Below, in pieces: positions 17,946 through 26,561 of a stretch of 64,000 nucleotides of DNA. The DNA is from Mesorhizobium onobrychidis (GTDB lineage: Bacteria; Pseudomonadota; Alphaproteobacteria; Rhizobiales; Rhizobiaceae). A model generated the notes under the pieces. That model saw only the letters and a program-made list of their open reading frames with translations, had not been told where the DNA came from and searched no databases. How positions within the stretch are numbered: position 1 is the first letter of the stretch; each line of letters starts with the position of its first letter. The DNA is taken from contig NZ_CP062229.1 in NCBI RefSeq assembly GCF_024707545.1, positions 868,001 through 932,000 of the forward strand, given 5' to 3'. The position numbers were made by a program, and so were the translations under genes.

Positions 17946-18740
17946 TCAGTCGCCATCGATCGCCGTGGCCATGCGGGCGATGGCCTGTTGATAGACGCTC
18001 GCGGAATTCCAGCCAGCAATTGCGCCCATATTCGCCTGCGCGCTCCCGCCGGCCCGCCAACCATGACCCTTGAGGAAGTTGGCGGTGGAAGCCAACGCAG
18101 TGCTCTTGTCGCGCAGATTTTTGTTGCCGACTCCATACTTCAAAACATTTCCGGGCAGGAACTGCGTGTGGCCAATCTCGCCATGCGCGGCACCGACCGA
18201 CGAGGCGCTCAACGCTCCGCGATCAACCAGCTTCAGGGCTGCAATGGCATGCGGATAAAAGAACTCCGGGCGGCGGCAATCATAGGCAAGCGTTAAAATG
18301 GCAGAGACGGTATTCTGCTTGCCCATGGAGGAACCGAAGCCGGTCTCCATGCCCCAGATGGCGAGCAACACACCCGGCGACACGCCGTAGGTTCCCTCGA
18401 TCCTGGCGAACAGCGCCGCGTTCGACTTCTTCAGCGAACGGCCCTTGGAAATGATGGTGGACGCGCCACGGCGCTTCATGAAAGCTTCCACCGAGCCGCC
18501 GAAAGCCTTGTGGATTGCGCGGTCGGCGGCGATCGTCCTTGTTGCGTAGGTCGCGCGAGCCAGAGCGGCCAGACCCTTCGAGCCTACACCGTTGGCCCTA
18601 GCCTCGGCGGCGAACTCAGCCTTCCACGCTTCGAAGCCGGCGCCTGTGTTGCCGCACTGGGCGGCCTGTGCAGCTGTTGCCGCAGCAAGCATCATCAATG
18701 CCGCCGCTGCGAAAATCTTTCCCTTGGCAAAAAATGCCAT
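17946..18740 (-). CDS. Lytic murein transglycosylase (SLT/MltB type)
   Basis: The protein has 264 residues with a signal peptide (hydrophobic 10-27, cleavage near AQAA-QC). The catalytic glutamate lies in LLAIWGMETGFGSSMG, and HGEIGHTQFLPGNVLKYGVG is the substrate-groove motif of the MltB-like family. It cleaves glycan strands of peptidoglycan to 1,6-anhydro products in the periplasm. The C-terminal peptidoglycan-binding domain of longer homologues is missing. The ATG at 18740 is chosen because AGGAGAG lies just upstream. It is convergent with the Ivy-like gene, which might encode its regulator. Confidence 0.92.
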   Translation of the reverse strand: MAFFAKGKIFAAAALMMLAAATAAQAAQCGNTGAGFEAWKAEFAAEARANGVGSKGLAALARATYATRTIAADRAIHKAFGGSVEAFMKRRGASTIISKGRSLKKSNAALFARIEGTYGVSPGVLLAIWGMETGFGSSMGKQNTVSAILTLAYDCRRPEFFYPHAIAALKLVDRGALSASSVGAAHGEIGHTQFLPGNVLKYGVGNKNLRDKSTALASTANFLKGHGWRAGGSAQANMGAIAGWNSASVYQQAIARMATAIDGD

Positions 18741-18867
18741 GTTGCTCTCCTGGTTGCCTGGATCTTGTCCCAAATACGAATTTGCCAGCGAAACGCCCGC
18801 TTGTCACTGTTGGCGCACGTACGCCCACTTGGACGCAGTACGCTCCAACACTTTACAATCAGCGCAT

Positions 18868-18902
18868 CGTGCTTTCCGAGAATCGAAACCGATTTTCGAG
18901 CC
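18868..18902. repeat. Short palindromic repeat, family C, copy 2
   Basis: TTCCGAGAATCGAAACC / GATTTTCGAG form a short hairpin of the family seen at 14199. It is in the space between the divergent transglycosylase and amine oxidase genes. Confidence 0.6.
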
Positions 18903-19003
18903 GCCCGCTAAGAAGTCGTTTACGCATCGCCGGCGCAGCGCTGGCGAATGCCGGAGAACTTGCTTACGATCAAGTAATTATTGTGGCGGGGGCTAGAATA
19001 TTC

Positions 19004-20251
19004 ATGGAAGACGTTGACGTCGTGGTCATCGGGGCCGGCTCGGCGGGACTTTCCGCCGCCAAGACCCTGGGTGCGGCCGGCCTTTCCTTCAAGCTGTTCG
19101 AGGCGATGAACCGTATCGGCGGCCGCGCCTGGACCAGCGATCAGCATTTCGGCGTCCCTTTCGACATCGGCTGCGCCTGGCTGCACGCGGCCGACCGCAA
19201 TCCCTACTTTGCCGAGGCGCAAGCTGCCCGCTGGACGCTTCACCATCACGACATGAATGTCGATCATCTCTATTATCGCAATCGAAAGGCGAGCGAGGAC
19301 GAGGAGGCCGCGATGAAAGCGGCCGATAGCAGGCTGTTCGAGCTGCTGGCGGCGCATGAGATCAAGCCTGGCGACGACGACCGTCTTTCGACGTTGCTTG
19401 CCAGGGGCCATGCGCCGCGCGCCGCCGCCACCTTCGCCGGGCCGATGGACTTTGGCGCCGACGAGGACGAGATATCGATCCGCGACTTTCAGGCCGCCGC
19501 CGATCTCGATCCGAACTATTTCACCAAAGAGGGGTTCGGCGCGTTGGTCGCCGGTTTCGGCGCCGACGTGCCGGTCGAGCTGTCGACGCCGGTGCGGAAA
19601 ATCCTCTGGGACGTGCCTGGCGTCGCCTGCGTCACCGATCGCGGCACCATCCGCGCCAAGGCGGCCATTGTCACCGCCTCGCCGGCGGTGCTCGCCTTCG
19701 AGGAGATCGAATTCGCGCCGACGCTGCCCGACACGCATTTCGCTGCCTTCTTCGACCTGCCGATGGGCATGCTGACCAAGCTGCCGGTCGAGATCAGGGG
19801 TACAAGGCTCGGGCTGGCGCCCTTCGACGATCTGCTGATCGAGCGGCTGGCCAGGCATGATATCTACTTCCTTTGCTTTCCTTTCGACCTCGACCTGATG
19901 GTCGGCTTCGTCGGCGGCGATTTCGCCTGGGAGATGTCGGCGGCGGGCGAGGCGGCAGGCGTCGACTTTGTCGTCGACCGGCTGTGCGCCATCTTCGGCG
20001 GCGACGTCCGAAAACATGTCGGGCGCGCCATGATGACCAATTGGGGCGGCGAGCGGTTCGTGCGCGGTGCCTATGCGGCGGCGCGGCCCGGCCGTTCGCA
20101 GGCGCGCGCCACGCTGATGCAGCCGGTGGCGGAAAAAATCTTCTTCGCCGGCGAGCATCTGGCCGGTCCGCTGATGCAGACCTGCGGCGGCGCCAGGCTA
20201 TCGGGCGAGGCGGTGGCGAGGACGGTCGCTGCCCAGCTTGCGGCAAAATAG
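19004..20251 (+). CDS. Flavin monoamine oxidase/NAD(P)-binding FAD oxidoreductase
   Basis: The protein has 415 residues. The N-terminus has the dinucleotide motif DVVVIGAGSAGLSAAKTLG followed by RIGGRAWT, the second FAD contact characteristic of the flavin amine oxidase family. Near the C-terminus, IFFAGEHLAGPLMQTCGGA is the typical FAD-tail motif. It would oxidise an amine with release of an aldehyde and hydrogen peroxide; substrate unknown. The ATG at 19004 is directly before the nucleotide-binding strand; the frame is open upstream but runs through a repeat. Confidence 0.9.
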   Translation: MEDVDVVVIGAGSAGLSAAKTLGAAGLSFKLFEAMNRIGGRAWTSDQHFGVPFDIGCAWLHAADRNPYFAEAQAARWTLHHHDMNVDHLYYRNRKASEDEEAAMKAADSRLFELLAAHEIKPGDDDRLSTLLARGHAPRAAATFAGPMDFGADEDEISIRDFQAAADLDPNYFTKEGFGALVAGFGADVPVELSTPVRKILWDVPGVACVTDRGTIRAKAAIVTASPAVLAFEEIEFAPTLPDTHFAAFFDLPMGMLTKLPVEIRGTRLGLAPFDDLLIERLARHDIYFLCFPFDLDLMVGFVGGDFAWEMSAAGEAAGVDFVVDRLCAIFGGDVRKHVGRAMMTNWGGERFVRGAYAAARPGRSQARATLMQPVAEKIFFAGEHLAGPLMQTCGGARLSGEAVARTVAAQLAAK

Positions 20252-20351
20252 CAACGGCAGGAACGCCGGCCGCCGACAGGCGTTTGGGCGATATGCCGCT
20301 CCGCACTATATCCGGGCTGATGATTTCGAGACCTGACGATTTGAGATTGGG

Positions 20352-21446
20352 ATGAAGCTCTTCGATTGCCCGCATTGCGGCCACCGCCTCTATTTCGAGA
20401 ACGCCCAGTGCCTGAGCTGCGCCAGTTCCGTGCTCTACGATCCAGGGCATGCGTGCTTCGTGTTGTCCGGCGCCGGCGGCGTTTTCCAGTGCACCAATGC
20501 CGACGAGTGCGCCTGTAACTGGATGGCGGAACCGGGCCATGCCTTCTGCCGCGCCTGCGAGTTGAATCAGCTGATCCCGGACCTTTCGGTCGATGGCAAC
20601 CGCCGTCGCTGGATCCGCGTCGAAGCGGCGAAGAAGCGGGCAATCTATTCGCTGCTCGCCGCCGGACTGCCGGTCGCACCCAAGCAGAACGCCGGCGACG
20701 AGGCCGGCCTCGCTTTCGACTTCCTCGCCGATCCGATCGGCGGCGGTCCGGGTGGCGAGCGTATCCTGACCGGCCATGACAACGGCCTGATCACACTCAA
20801 TGTCGCCGAGGCGGACTCGGCTGAGCGCGAAAGACGGCGTGTCGAAATGGGCGAGAACTACCGCACATTGCTCGGCCATTTCCGCCACGAACTCGGCCAC
20901 TATTATTGGGACCGCCTGATCCGCTATGACCCGCAACGGCTTGTCGCCTTCCGCACATTATTCGGCGACGACCGCACCGATTACGAACAGGCGCTGAAGG
21001 CCTACCATGCCAATGGCGCGCCGCCCGACTGGCAGCAGGGCCACATTTCGGCCTACGCCACGTCCCATCCCTGGGAGGACTGGGCCGAGACATGGGCGCA
21101 CCATCTGCACATCACCGATACACTGGAGATGGTGCATGCGCTGAATTTCCCACTCGGCCGACTGGAAACCGTGGAGGCCAACGACCTGTCGCGGGGCGAC
21201 ACCGGCGGCGAGCTGCAACCGGCGCCGTCCGAACCTGCCCCCGTTCCCGAACCGTTCGAAAAAATAATAGCCCGCTGGCTGGTGCTGTCGGAAGCGTCCA
21301 ACTCGATCAACCGCTGCATGGGCCTGCCCGACCTCTATCCCTTCGTCATCTCGGAGGTAACGGCACAGAAGCTGGCCTTCGTCCATGAGCTCCTGACTGT
21401 AGTGAAAGAAACCGGAACAAAACGTGAGCCGGCTGAGGCGTTTTAG
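20352..21446 (+). CDS. Putative zinc-binding metallopeptidase with N-terminal zinc ribbons
   Basis: The protein has 364 residues. The N-terminal 75 residues hold CxxC pairs (CPHC, CLSC, then ECACNW and CRACE) that look like two zinc ribbons. The peptidase part has HELGHYYWDRL near residue 180, an HExxH zincin site, and HPWEDWAETWAHHLHI later, where Glu/His may supply the third ligand. This architecture matches the bacterial putative zinc-binding metallopeptidase family once called DUF2248. No signal peptide, so probably cytoplasmic. The substrate is unknown. The ATG at 20352 is the only sensible start, directly before the first ribbon. Confidence 0.88.
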   Translation: MKLFDCPHCGHRLYFENAQCLSCASSVLYDPGHACFVLSGAGGVFQCTNADECACNWMAEPGHAFCRACELNQLIPDLSVDGNRRRWIRVEAAKKRAIYSLLAAGLPVAPKQNAGDEAGLAFDFLADPIGGGPGGERILTGHDNGLITLNVAEADSAERERRRVEMGENYRTLLGHFRHELGHYYWDRLIRYDPQRLVAFRTLFGDDRTDYEQALKAYHANGAPPDWQQGHISAYATSHPWEDWAETWAHHLHITDTLEMVHALNFPLGRLETVEANDLSRGDTGGELQPAPSEPAPVPEPFEKIIARWLVLSEASNSINRCMGLPDLYPFVISEVTAQKLAFVHELLTVVKETGTKREPAEAF

Positions 21447-21509
21447 CCGGAACGCATAGGGCCTTGTTTCGTTTTCGTTCGCGAGGGACCATCAAAACGG
21501 AGCGAAACC

Positions 21510-22109
21510 ATGAAGCGCATACTGTTTCCTGCTGTCGCCGGAGCGCTTGTCGCCATGTCGGGCACAGCCTTGGCCGATACCGCCGTCTCGGCTGTCGCCG
21601 ATCTCAACATTCGCGCCGGCCCCGGCCCGCAATACCCGGTCATCGGCGTGCTCGCCGCCGGCCAGTCGGCGACGCTTGATGGCTGCATCCAAAACAGCAA
21701 ATGGTGCACCATAGCCGAGGCCAATGGCCAGGGCTGGATCTATTCCGACTATGTGACCGCCGATTTCGGCGGCAACGAGGTCGTCCTGACCCGGCGCCCG
21801 GCCGCCGCAGACATTGCCATCGTCGAAGCGCCCGCCGATGTCGACTATCCCAACACCTATACCGGAGCGATCGTCGCTGGCGAGCCGATCGAGCCGATCA
21901 GACGGCCGCCGGCCGAAGTCCGCACCTATATCGACACCAACCGGCTCGACCCGGTCTATCTCGAGGGCGAAGTGGTTACGGGCGCGACCTTGCCCGATAC
22001 CGTCGAGTTGCGCGAGATTCCGGACTATGACTACCGCTATGTCTATGTGAACGGTCAGCCGGCACTGGTCGATCCGGGCACCCGACGCATCATGTACGTC
22101 GAGCGCTGA
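21510..22109 (+). CDS. Exported SH3-domain protein with DUF1236
   Basis: The protein has 199 residues, with a signal peptide (cleavage near ALA-DT, residue 22). A bacterial SH3 domain (about 25-85) is visible in DLNIRAGPGPQYPVIGVL and GWIYSDYV. The C-terminal part, with VRTYIDTNRLDPVYLEGEVV and YRYVYVNGQPALVDPGTRRI, is the DUF1236 domain common in rhizobia. It acts in the periplasm, probably binding peptidoglycan or protein peptides; no enzyme motif is present. GGAG lies 10 nt ahead of the ATG. It follows the zinc peptidase gene by 63 nt. Confidence 0.9.
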   Translation: MKRILFPAVAGALVAMSGTALADTAVSAVADLNIRAGPGPQYPVIGVLAAGQSATLDGCIQNSKWCTIAEANGQGWIYSDYVTADFGGNEVVLTRRPAAADIAIVEAPADVDYPNTYTGAIVAGEPIEPIRRPPAEVRTYIDTNRLDPVYLEGEVVTGATLPDTVELREIPDYDYRYVYVNGQPALVDPGTRRIMYVER

Positions 22110-22224
22110 CGTCATCAAGCAACCAGGCGGCCGCCGGGCAAGAGCCAATGGCGGCCGCCGCTGTCCGACATCGTTAACCCGAGCTTCGTGCTGGAGCGGC
22201 GTGCCCGCCGCTCCAGCTTTGTCC

Positions 22225-22273
22225 GAGCATCGGATTTTCCCAAAACCGGTTCCACTTTCAGGTTCGATGCTCT
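22225..22273. repeat. Short palindromic repeat, family C, copy 3
   Basis: GAGCATCGGATTTTCCCAAAACCGG and its downstream partner ending in GATGCTCT form an imperfect hairpin. It lies between the SH3/DUF1236 gene and the CPBP protease gene and speaks against a CPBP start upstream of 22311. Confidence 0.75.
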
Positions 22274-22310
22274 AGATCGTGCGACCCGATGCATCAGGCA
22301 AGGAACCCGC

Positions 22311-23276
22311 GTGATATCAGACCCTGCCGCCTTCGAGCGCTACCGGCATACTCCCAACGCCAAGACGACCCTGCCGCGCCTCCTGCTCGGAACGGTGATC
22401 GTCATCCTGTTCTGGGTCGCGACAACCATCGCCGTGCTGTTCGGCGGCGCCTATCTTTTTGTTATCTGGCAGGCATCGTCTGGCGCCCCGATAGAAGGAG
22501 GGGCGGTGCAGAATTTCATGGCCTCGCCCGCCGGAATCCTCGCCGCGCTCGCCTCCTTTGCCGGAATCTGGCTCGGCCTGTGGGCTGCCATGCGCTGGGT
22601 CCATCGCGAGCCGCTGATGGCGCTGATCGGCACCAGCCGCCGCGTTTCGCGCTCGGGATTCTTTAGGGGATTGGCCGCGGTGCTGCTCACATCGCTGCTC
22701 TCCGAAATCCTGCTCTATCTCTTGCAGCCCGACATTGCGCGCGGTGCGATCGGCCTGTCGTCCTGGCTGCTGTTCCTGATCCCGATCGCTGTGCTGACCC
22801 TGCTGCAGACCTCGTCCGAAGAAGTGCTGTTCCGCGGCTATCTCCTCAGGGGCCTGGCCAACCGGTTTCAAAACCCCTTCATCTGGGCATTGCTGCCAGC
22901 GCTTCTGTTCACTTCGATGCATTGGAGCCCAAGCTCGACGGCCGCCATCAACGCCTGCGTGCTGGCCTCGATCGCCGCTTTTGCGCTGCTCCTGACGCTT
23001 GTGGTCTATGCCACGGGCAATCTCGGCGCAGCCTTTGGCGCCCATCTCGGCAACAATCTGACCGGCTTCCTGCTGATTTCGCACCAGCAGAGCTACAATT
23101 CCTTCGCCCTGTTCAACGCCAAGCCGCTCGAAGGCCCCGGCTGGACGACGCTTGATGCCGTCCTCATCGCGGCGATCGGCACCATCTGCAGCCTGTTGAC
23201 CGTTCTGCTGCTGCTGCATCCGCGCTCGCCGCTGAAGGTCGAGCCGGATATTTCGCACCCCGGCGGCCCAAGCTGA
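22311..23276 (+). CDS. CPBP-family intramembrane glutamic endopeptidase
   Basis: The protein has 321 residues, with about eight membrane segments. The three CPBP motifs are present: SEEVLFRGYLLRG (EExxxR), the histidine in LLFTSMHW, and HLGNN near the C-terminus. CPBP (Rce1-like) proteases cleave substrates inside the membrane; bacterial substrates are mostly unknown. A GTG at 22311 with AAGGAA upstream is preferred, because the longer frame from 22188 would translate a palindromic repeat. No operon partner is evident. Confidence 0.87.
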   Translation: MISDPAAFERYRHTPNAKTTLPRLLLGTVIVILFWVATTIAVLFGGAYLFVIWQASSGAPIEGGAVQNFMASPAGILAALASFAGIWLGLWAAMRWVHREPLMALIGTSRRVSRSGFFRGLAAVLLTSLLSEILLYLLQPDIARGAIGLSSWLLFLIPIAVLTLLQTSSEEVLFRGYLLRGLANRFQNPFIWALLPALLFTSMHWSPSSTAAINACVLASIAAFALLLTLVVYATGNLGAAFGAHLGNNLTGFLLISHQQSYNSFALFNAKPLEGPGWTTLDAVLIAAIGTICSLLTVLLLLHPRSPLKVEPDISHPGGPS

Positions 23277-23599
23277 TGCGCATCACGCTGGTGGTGCTGC
23301 CATAAACCGAACCGGCCCGGTTCAGCGTATTCGGCCCCGCACCTTGACTCCGCGGCCGATTTCCTGTCTACACGCCGCGAATTCCGCGACGAGTATTCCT
23401 CCGAGCAAGCCGACCGGGACGCCGAAGCCTCTTTGAGGTGACGTGCTGTAAATCGATCCTGGAGGCTAACATCCGGCAGCGCTGTGCGCCCCCGGGTGCT
23501 TTTTGGCTTTGGGCTTTTGCCTGGACCGGCTTTGGGTTGGATACTGGGCGCGAACGCATTACCTCTCGGGTCGAACGACCCGAGATTGAAGGACGCAAG
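23277..23599 (+). other. Leader region of ffh (no gene seen)
   Basis: These 323 bases between the CPBP gene and ffh hold no convincing gene. There is a possible sigma-70 promoter at 23344-23372 and a small dyad GTCGAACGACC close to the ffh start. I looked for the 4.5S SRP RNA here and did not find its conserved GGAAGCAGCC loop. Confidence 0.6.
23344..23372 (+). promoter_or_regulatory. Possible sigma-70 promoter upstream of ffh
   Basis: TTGACT, 17 bases, TCTACA. The -35 box is good (CTTGAC is the rhizobial consensus), the -10 is weak. It is about 230 nt upstream of ffh, which would leave a long leader. Confidence 0.4.
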
Positions 23600-25237
23600 A
23601 TGTTTGAATCGCTTCAGGAGCGCCTTGGCTCCATCCTGAACGGCCTCACCGGTCGCGGTGCCCTGTCCGAGGCCGATGTCTCGGCGGCGCTGCGCGAGGT
23701 GCGCCGTGCGCTGCTCGAGGCCGACGTGGCGCTGGAAGTGGTGCGTTCCTTCACCGACAAGGTTCGCGAGAGGGCCGTCGGCGCCGCCGTGGTGAAGTCG
23801 ATCAAGCCCGGCCAGATGGTCGTCAAGATCGTCCATGACGAGCTGGTCGAGATGCTCGGCGCCGAGGGCGTTGCCATCGACCTCAACGCACCGGCCCCGG
23901 TCGTCGTCATGATGGTCGGCCTGCAGGGTTCCGGCAAGACCACGACATCGGCCAAGATCGCCAAGCGCCTCACCGAGCGTCAGAACAAGAAGGTCCTTAT
24001 GGCCTCGCTCGACACGCGGCGTCCTGCCGCGCAGGAGCAGCTCCGTCAGCTCGGCGAGCAGGTCAAGGTCGCCACGCTGCCGATCGTCGCCGGCCAGAAT
24101 CCCGTCGACATCGCCCGCCGCGCCGTGCAGGCGGCAAAGCTCGGCGGCCATGACGTCGTCATCCTCGACACCGCCGGCCGTACCCATATCGACGAGCCGC
24201 TGATGGTCGAGATGGCCGACATCAAGAAGGTGTCGTCGCCGCACGAGATCCTTTTGGTTGCCGATTCGCTGACCGGCCAGGACGCCGTCAATCTGGCGAA
24301 AAGCTTCGATGAGCGCGTCGGCATCACCGGGCTGGTGCTGACCCGCATGGATGGTGATGGGCGTGGTGGTGCAGCACTTTCCATGCGCGCCGTCACCGGC
24401 AAGCCGATCAAGCTGATCGGCACCGGCGAGAAAATGGACGGGCTGGAGGAATTCCATCCCAAGCGCATCGCCGACCGCATCCTCGGCATGGGCGACATCA
24501 TCAGCCTCGTCGAAAAGGCTGCCGAAAACATCGACGCCGAGCAGGCGGCGGCGATGGCCAAGAAGATGCAGTCGGGCAAGTTCGACCTGAACGACCTTGC
24601 CGGCCAGCTTCAGCAGATGTCGAAGATGGGCGGCATGGGCGGCATCATGGGCATGATGCCGGGCATGGGCAAGATGAAGGATCAGATGGCTGCCGCCGGT
24701 CTCGACGACAAGATGTTTGGCCGCCAGCTCGCCATCATCTCGTCGATGACCAAGGCCGAGCGCGCCAACCCCGATATTCTGAAGCACTCGCGCAAGAAGC
24801 GCATCGCCGCCGGCTCCGGCACCGACGCGGCCGAGATCAACAAGCTCCTGAAGATGCATCGCGGCATGGCCGACATGATGAAGGCGATGGGCGGCAAGGG
24901 CAAAGGCGGTGGCCTGATGCGCGGCATGATGGGCGGCCTGGCCCAGAAGATGGGCCTCGGCGGCATGATGCCAGGGGGTATGGGAGGCATGGGTGGCCCG
25001 GGCGGCATGATGGGCGGCGGCATGCCGGACCTGTCCAAGATGGACCCCAAGCAACTCGAAGCCTTGCAGAAGCAGGCGCAGGCAGCCGGTCTCGGCGGCA
25101 TGAAGGGCCTGCCCGGTGGCCTTCCAGGTGGCGGTGGCCTGCCTGGGCTGCCCGGCGGCATGAAGCTTCCTGGTCTGCCGGGATCTGGCGGCGGCCTGCC
25201 AATGCTCGGCAAGAACGGCCCCGGCAAGAAGAAGTGA
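23600..25237 (+). CDS. ffh: Signal recognition particle protein Ffh (SRP54)
   Basis: The protein has 545 residues, longer than the usual 450-500 because of a Gly/Met/Pro-rich C-terminal tail. The N domain (1-90) is followed by the GTPase with GLQGSGKT at 107-114, LDTRRPAAQEQL, the DTAGR motif, and TRMDGDGRGGAALS. The M domain (about 325-440) has the methionine-rich signal-peptide groove and RKKRIAAGSGT for 4.5S RNA binding. Ffh targets nascent membrane proteins to the receptor FtsY, which is also encoded here (60623-62320). The ATG at 23600 gives the standard start MFESLQERL. It is followed by chorismate mutase (7 nt) and rpsP. Confidence 0.98.
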   Translation: MFESLQERLGSILNGLTGRGALSEADVSAALREVRRALLEADVALEVVRSFTDKVRERAVGAAVVKSIKPGQMVVKIVHDELVEMLGAEGVAIDLNAPAPVVVMMVGLQGSGKTTTSAKIAKRLTERQNKKVLMASLDTRRPAAQEQLRQLGEQVKVATLPIVAGQNPVDIARRAVQAAKLGGHDVVILDTAGRTHIDEPLMVEMADIKKVSSPHEILLVADSLTGQDAVNLAKSFDERVGITGLVLTRMDGDGRGGAALSMRAVTGKPIKLIGTGEKMDGLEEFHPKRIADRILGMGDIISLVEKAAENIDAEQAAAMAKKMQSGKFDLNDLAGQLQQMSKMGGMGGIMGMMPGMGKMKDQMAAAGLDDKMFGRQLAIISSMTKAERANPDILKHSRKKRIAAGSGTDAAEINKLLKMHRGMADMMKAMGGKGKGGGLMRGMMGGLAQKMGLGGMMPGGMGGMGGPGGMMGGGMPDLSKMDPKQLEALQKQAQAAGLGGMKGLPGGLPGGGGLPGLPGGMKLPGLPGSGGGLPMLGKNGPGKKK

Positions 25238-25244
25238 GGGCGCC

Positions 25245-25571
25245 ATGAACGAAGAGAAGGACATGGCCGACGCCCGTGCGGCGCTGGTCGACTACCGCGC
25301 CTCGATCGACAACATCGACGCAGCGCTCATCCACATGCTGGCCGAGCGTTTCCGCTGCACCAAGGCGGTCGGCAAGCTGAAGGCGTCGCATGGCCTGCCG
25401 CCGGCCGATCCGGCACGCGAGCAGCAGCAGATCGCCCGCCTTCGCCAACTGGCGAAGGACGCCCATCTCGACCCGGATTTCGCGGAGAAATTCCTGAACT
25501 TCGTCGTCCGTGAAGTGATCCGGCATCACGAGCATATCGCCGCATCCAACGGCGTAACGAAAACCGGCTGA
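25245..25571 (+). CDS. Chorismate mutase (AroQ class)
   Basis: The protein has 108 residues, a single all-helical AroQ domain. YRASIDNIDAALIHMLAERF holds the conserved IDxxLxxLLxxR pattern and TKAVGKLKASHGLPPADPAR the second active-site helix (Lys, Arg). It turns chorismate into prephenate for phenylalanine and tyrosine synthesis in the cytoplasm. It begins 7 nt after ffh and is followed by rpsP, an order found in many Rhizobiales, so it is probably translated from the ffh-rpsP transcript. No signal peptide is present. Confidence 0.93.
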   Translation: MNEEKDMADARAALVDYRASIDNIDAALIHMLAERFRCTKAVGKLKASHGLPPADPAREQQQIARLRQLAKDAHLDPDFAEKFLNFVVREVIRHHEHIAASNGVTKTG

Positions 25572-25657
25572 GGACCAGTGCAGCCGGACAACGACATGCA
25601 TAAAGACAACAGCCACAACCCCGATCAACGAAAATCAGAGTTTTTAGGAGAAAAGAA

Positions 25658-26059
25658 ATGCCACTGAAAATCCGACTGGCCCGTGCGGGCTCGAAGAAGC
25701 GTCCCTATTACCACGTCGTCGTCGCCGACGCCCGTTCGCCGCGCGACGGCCGATTCATCGAGTCGCTCGGCTCGTGGAACCCGCTGCTGCCCAAGGACGG
25801 CGAGCGGGTCAAGGTCGACGCCGACCGCGTCAAGCATTGGCTTTCGCACGGCGCCCAGCCGACCGACCGCGTGCTGCGCTTCCTCGATGAGGCCGGCATC
25901 GCCAAGCGTGAGACCCGCTCCAACCCGAAGAAGGCCGAGCCCGGCAAGAAGGCGCAGGAACGCGCCGCACTTCTGAAGAAGGCGCAGGACGATGCAGCCG
26001 CCGCTGTTGCCGCCGCGGCCGCCGCGCCGGCCGAGGCGGAAGCCGCGACCGCCGAATAA
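25658..26059 (+). CDS. rpsP: 30S ribosomal protein S16
   Basis: The protein has 133 residues. The core (1-80) is canonical S16: [20 protein letters not shown] at the start, then [16 protein letters not shown]. An Ala/Lys/Glu-rich tail of about 50 residues is a usual alphaproteobacterial extension. A good Shine-Dalgarno (AGGAG) is at 25647-25651. It closes the ffh-chorismate mutase-rpsP unit: an intrinsic terminator follows 22 nt after the stop. The usual downstream partners rimM, trmD and rplS are not here. Confidence 0.98.
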   Translation: MPLKIRLARAGSKKRPYYHVVVADARSPRDGRFIESLGSWNPLLPKDGERVKVDADRVKHWLSHGAQPTDRVLRFLDEAGIAKRETRSNPKKAEPGKKAQERAALLKKAQDDAAAAVAAAAAAPAEAEAATAE

Positions 26060-26081
26060 TCGACCTTTATCGGTCATGAAG

Positions 26082-26113
26082 ACGGCGGGCCATTGCCCGC
26101 CGTTCTCTTTTCA
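26082..26113 (+). terminator. Rho-independent terminator after rpsP
   Basis: ACGGCGGGC, loop CATT, GCCCGCCGT followed by TCTCTTTT. It is a strong GC stem with a T-rich tail, ending the ffh-rpsP unit. Confidence 0.9.
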
Positions 26114-26143
26114 GGGCATGCCCGTGAGGGAGGCCGCGCCTGT

Positions 26144-26407
26144 TCAATAGCCCTGCGGGCAACGGGCGATGTATACGCGGCCATAGCGATCCCGGTAGCG
26201 GCAGCGGTCCGGTTCGTTGGCCCGGCCGATCAGCGCACCGGCGACGGCGCCGACGGCACCACCAACGACAGCTCCCTCCACCGGATCGTTTGCGACGGCA
26301 GCGCCGACAGCAGCGCCACCGAGGCCACCGACCGCCGCGCCCTGTTCTGTCCGGGAACAGGCTGCGAGCGAGGTTGCCAATACCATCAGGACCACCAGCT
26401 TCTTCAT
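26144..26407 (-). CDS. Glycine-zipper lipoprotein
   Basis: This is an 87-residue precursor. The signal peptide MKKLVVLMVLATSLAAC ends in a lipobox (LAAC), so Cys17 should be lipidated. A glycine-zipper segment follows (GLGGAAVGAAVAND, AVVGGAVGAVAGALIG), and the short C-terminus RYRDRYGRVYIARCP has two cysteines. Such proteins sit in the outer or inner membrane; function unknown. The longer frame upstream of 26407 lacks a signal peptide and is rejected. Confidence 0.85.
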   Translation of the reverse strand: MKKLVVLMVLATSLAACSRTEQGAAVGGLGGAAVGAAVANDPVEGAVVGGAVGAVAGALIGRANEPDRCRYRDRYGRVYIARCPQGY

Positions 26408-26561
26408 TGTCGTTCCTCTCAAACGGGGTTTCCCGTCCTCGCCGCCATATCTCCTAACTCGCAATCGGGCGATTTGATCCAAAGTCAAAGAAGAAGGGTG
26501 GCGGCAGACCGCGCCTTCTCTGGCGGCGCGACCGCCCATCGAACGGCTTTTGAAGTCGCCG

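Noticed and set aside
23277..23599. Possible 4.5S SRP RNA next to ffh
   Set aside because: The conserved GGAAGCAGCC loop and the long hairpin are not present.
23093..25264. Long open frame of about 720 codons antisense to ffh
   Set aside because: His/Ala/Leu-rich composition is the mirror of ffh codons; it also runs across the CPBP gene end.
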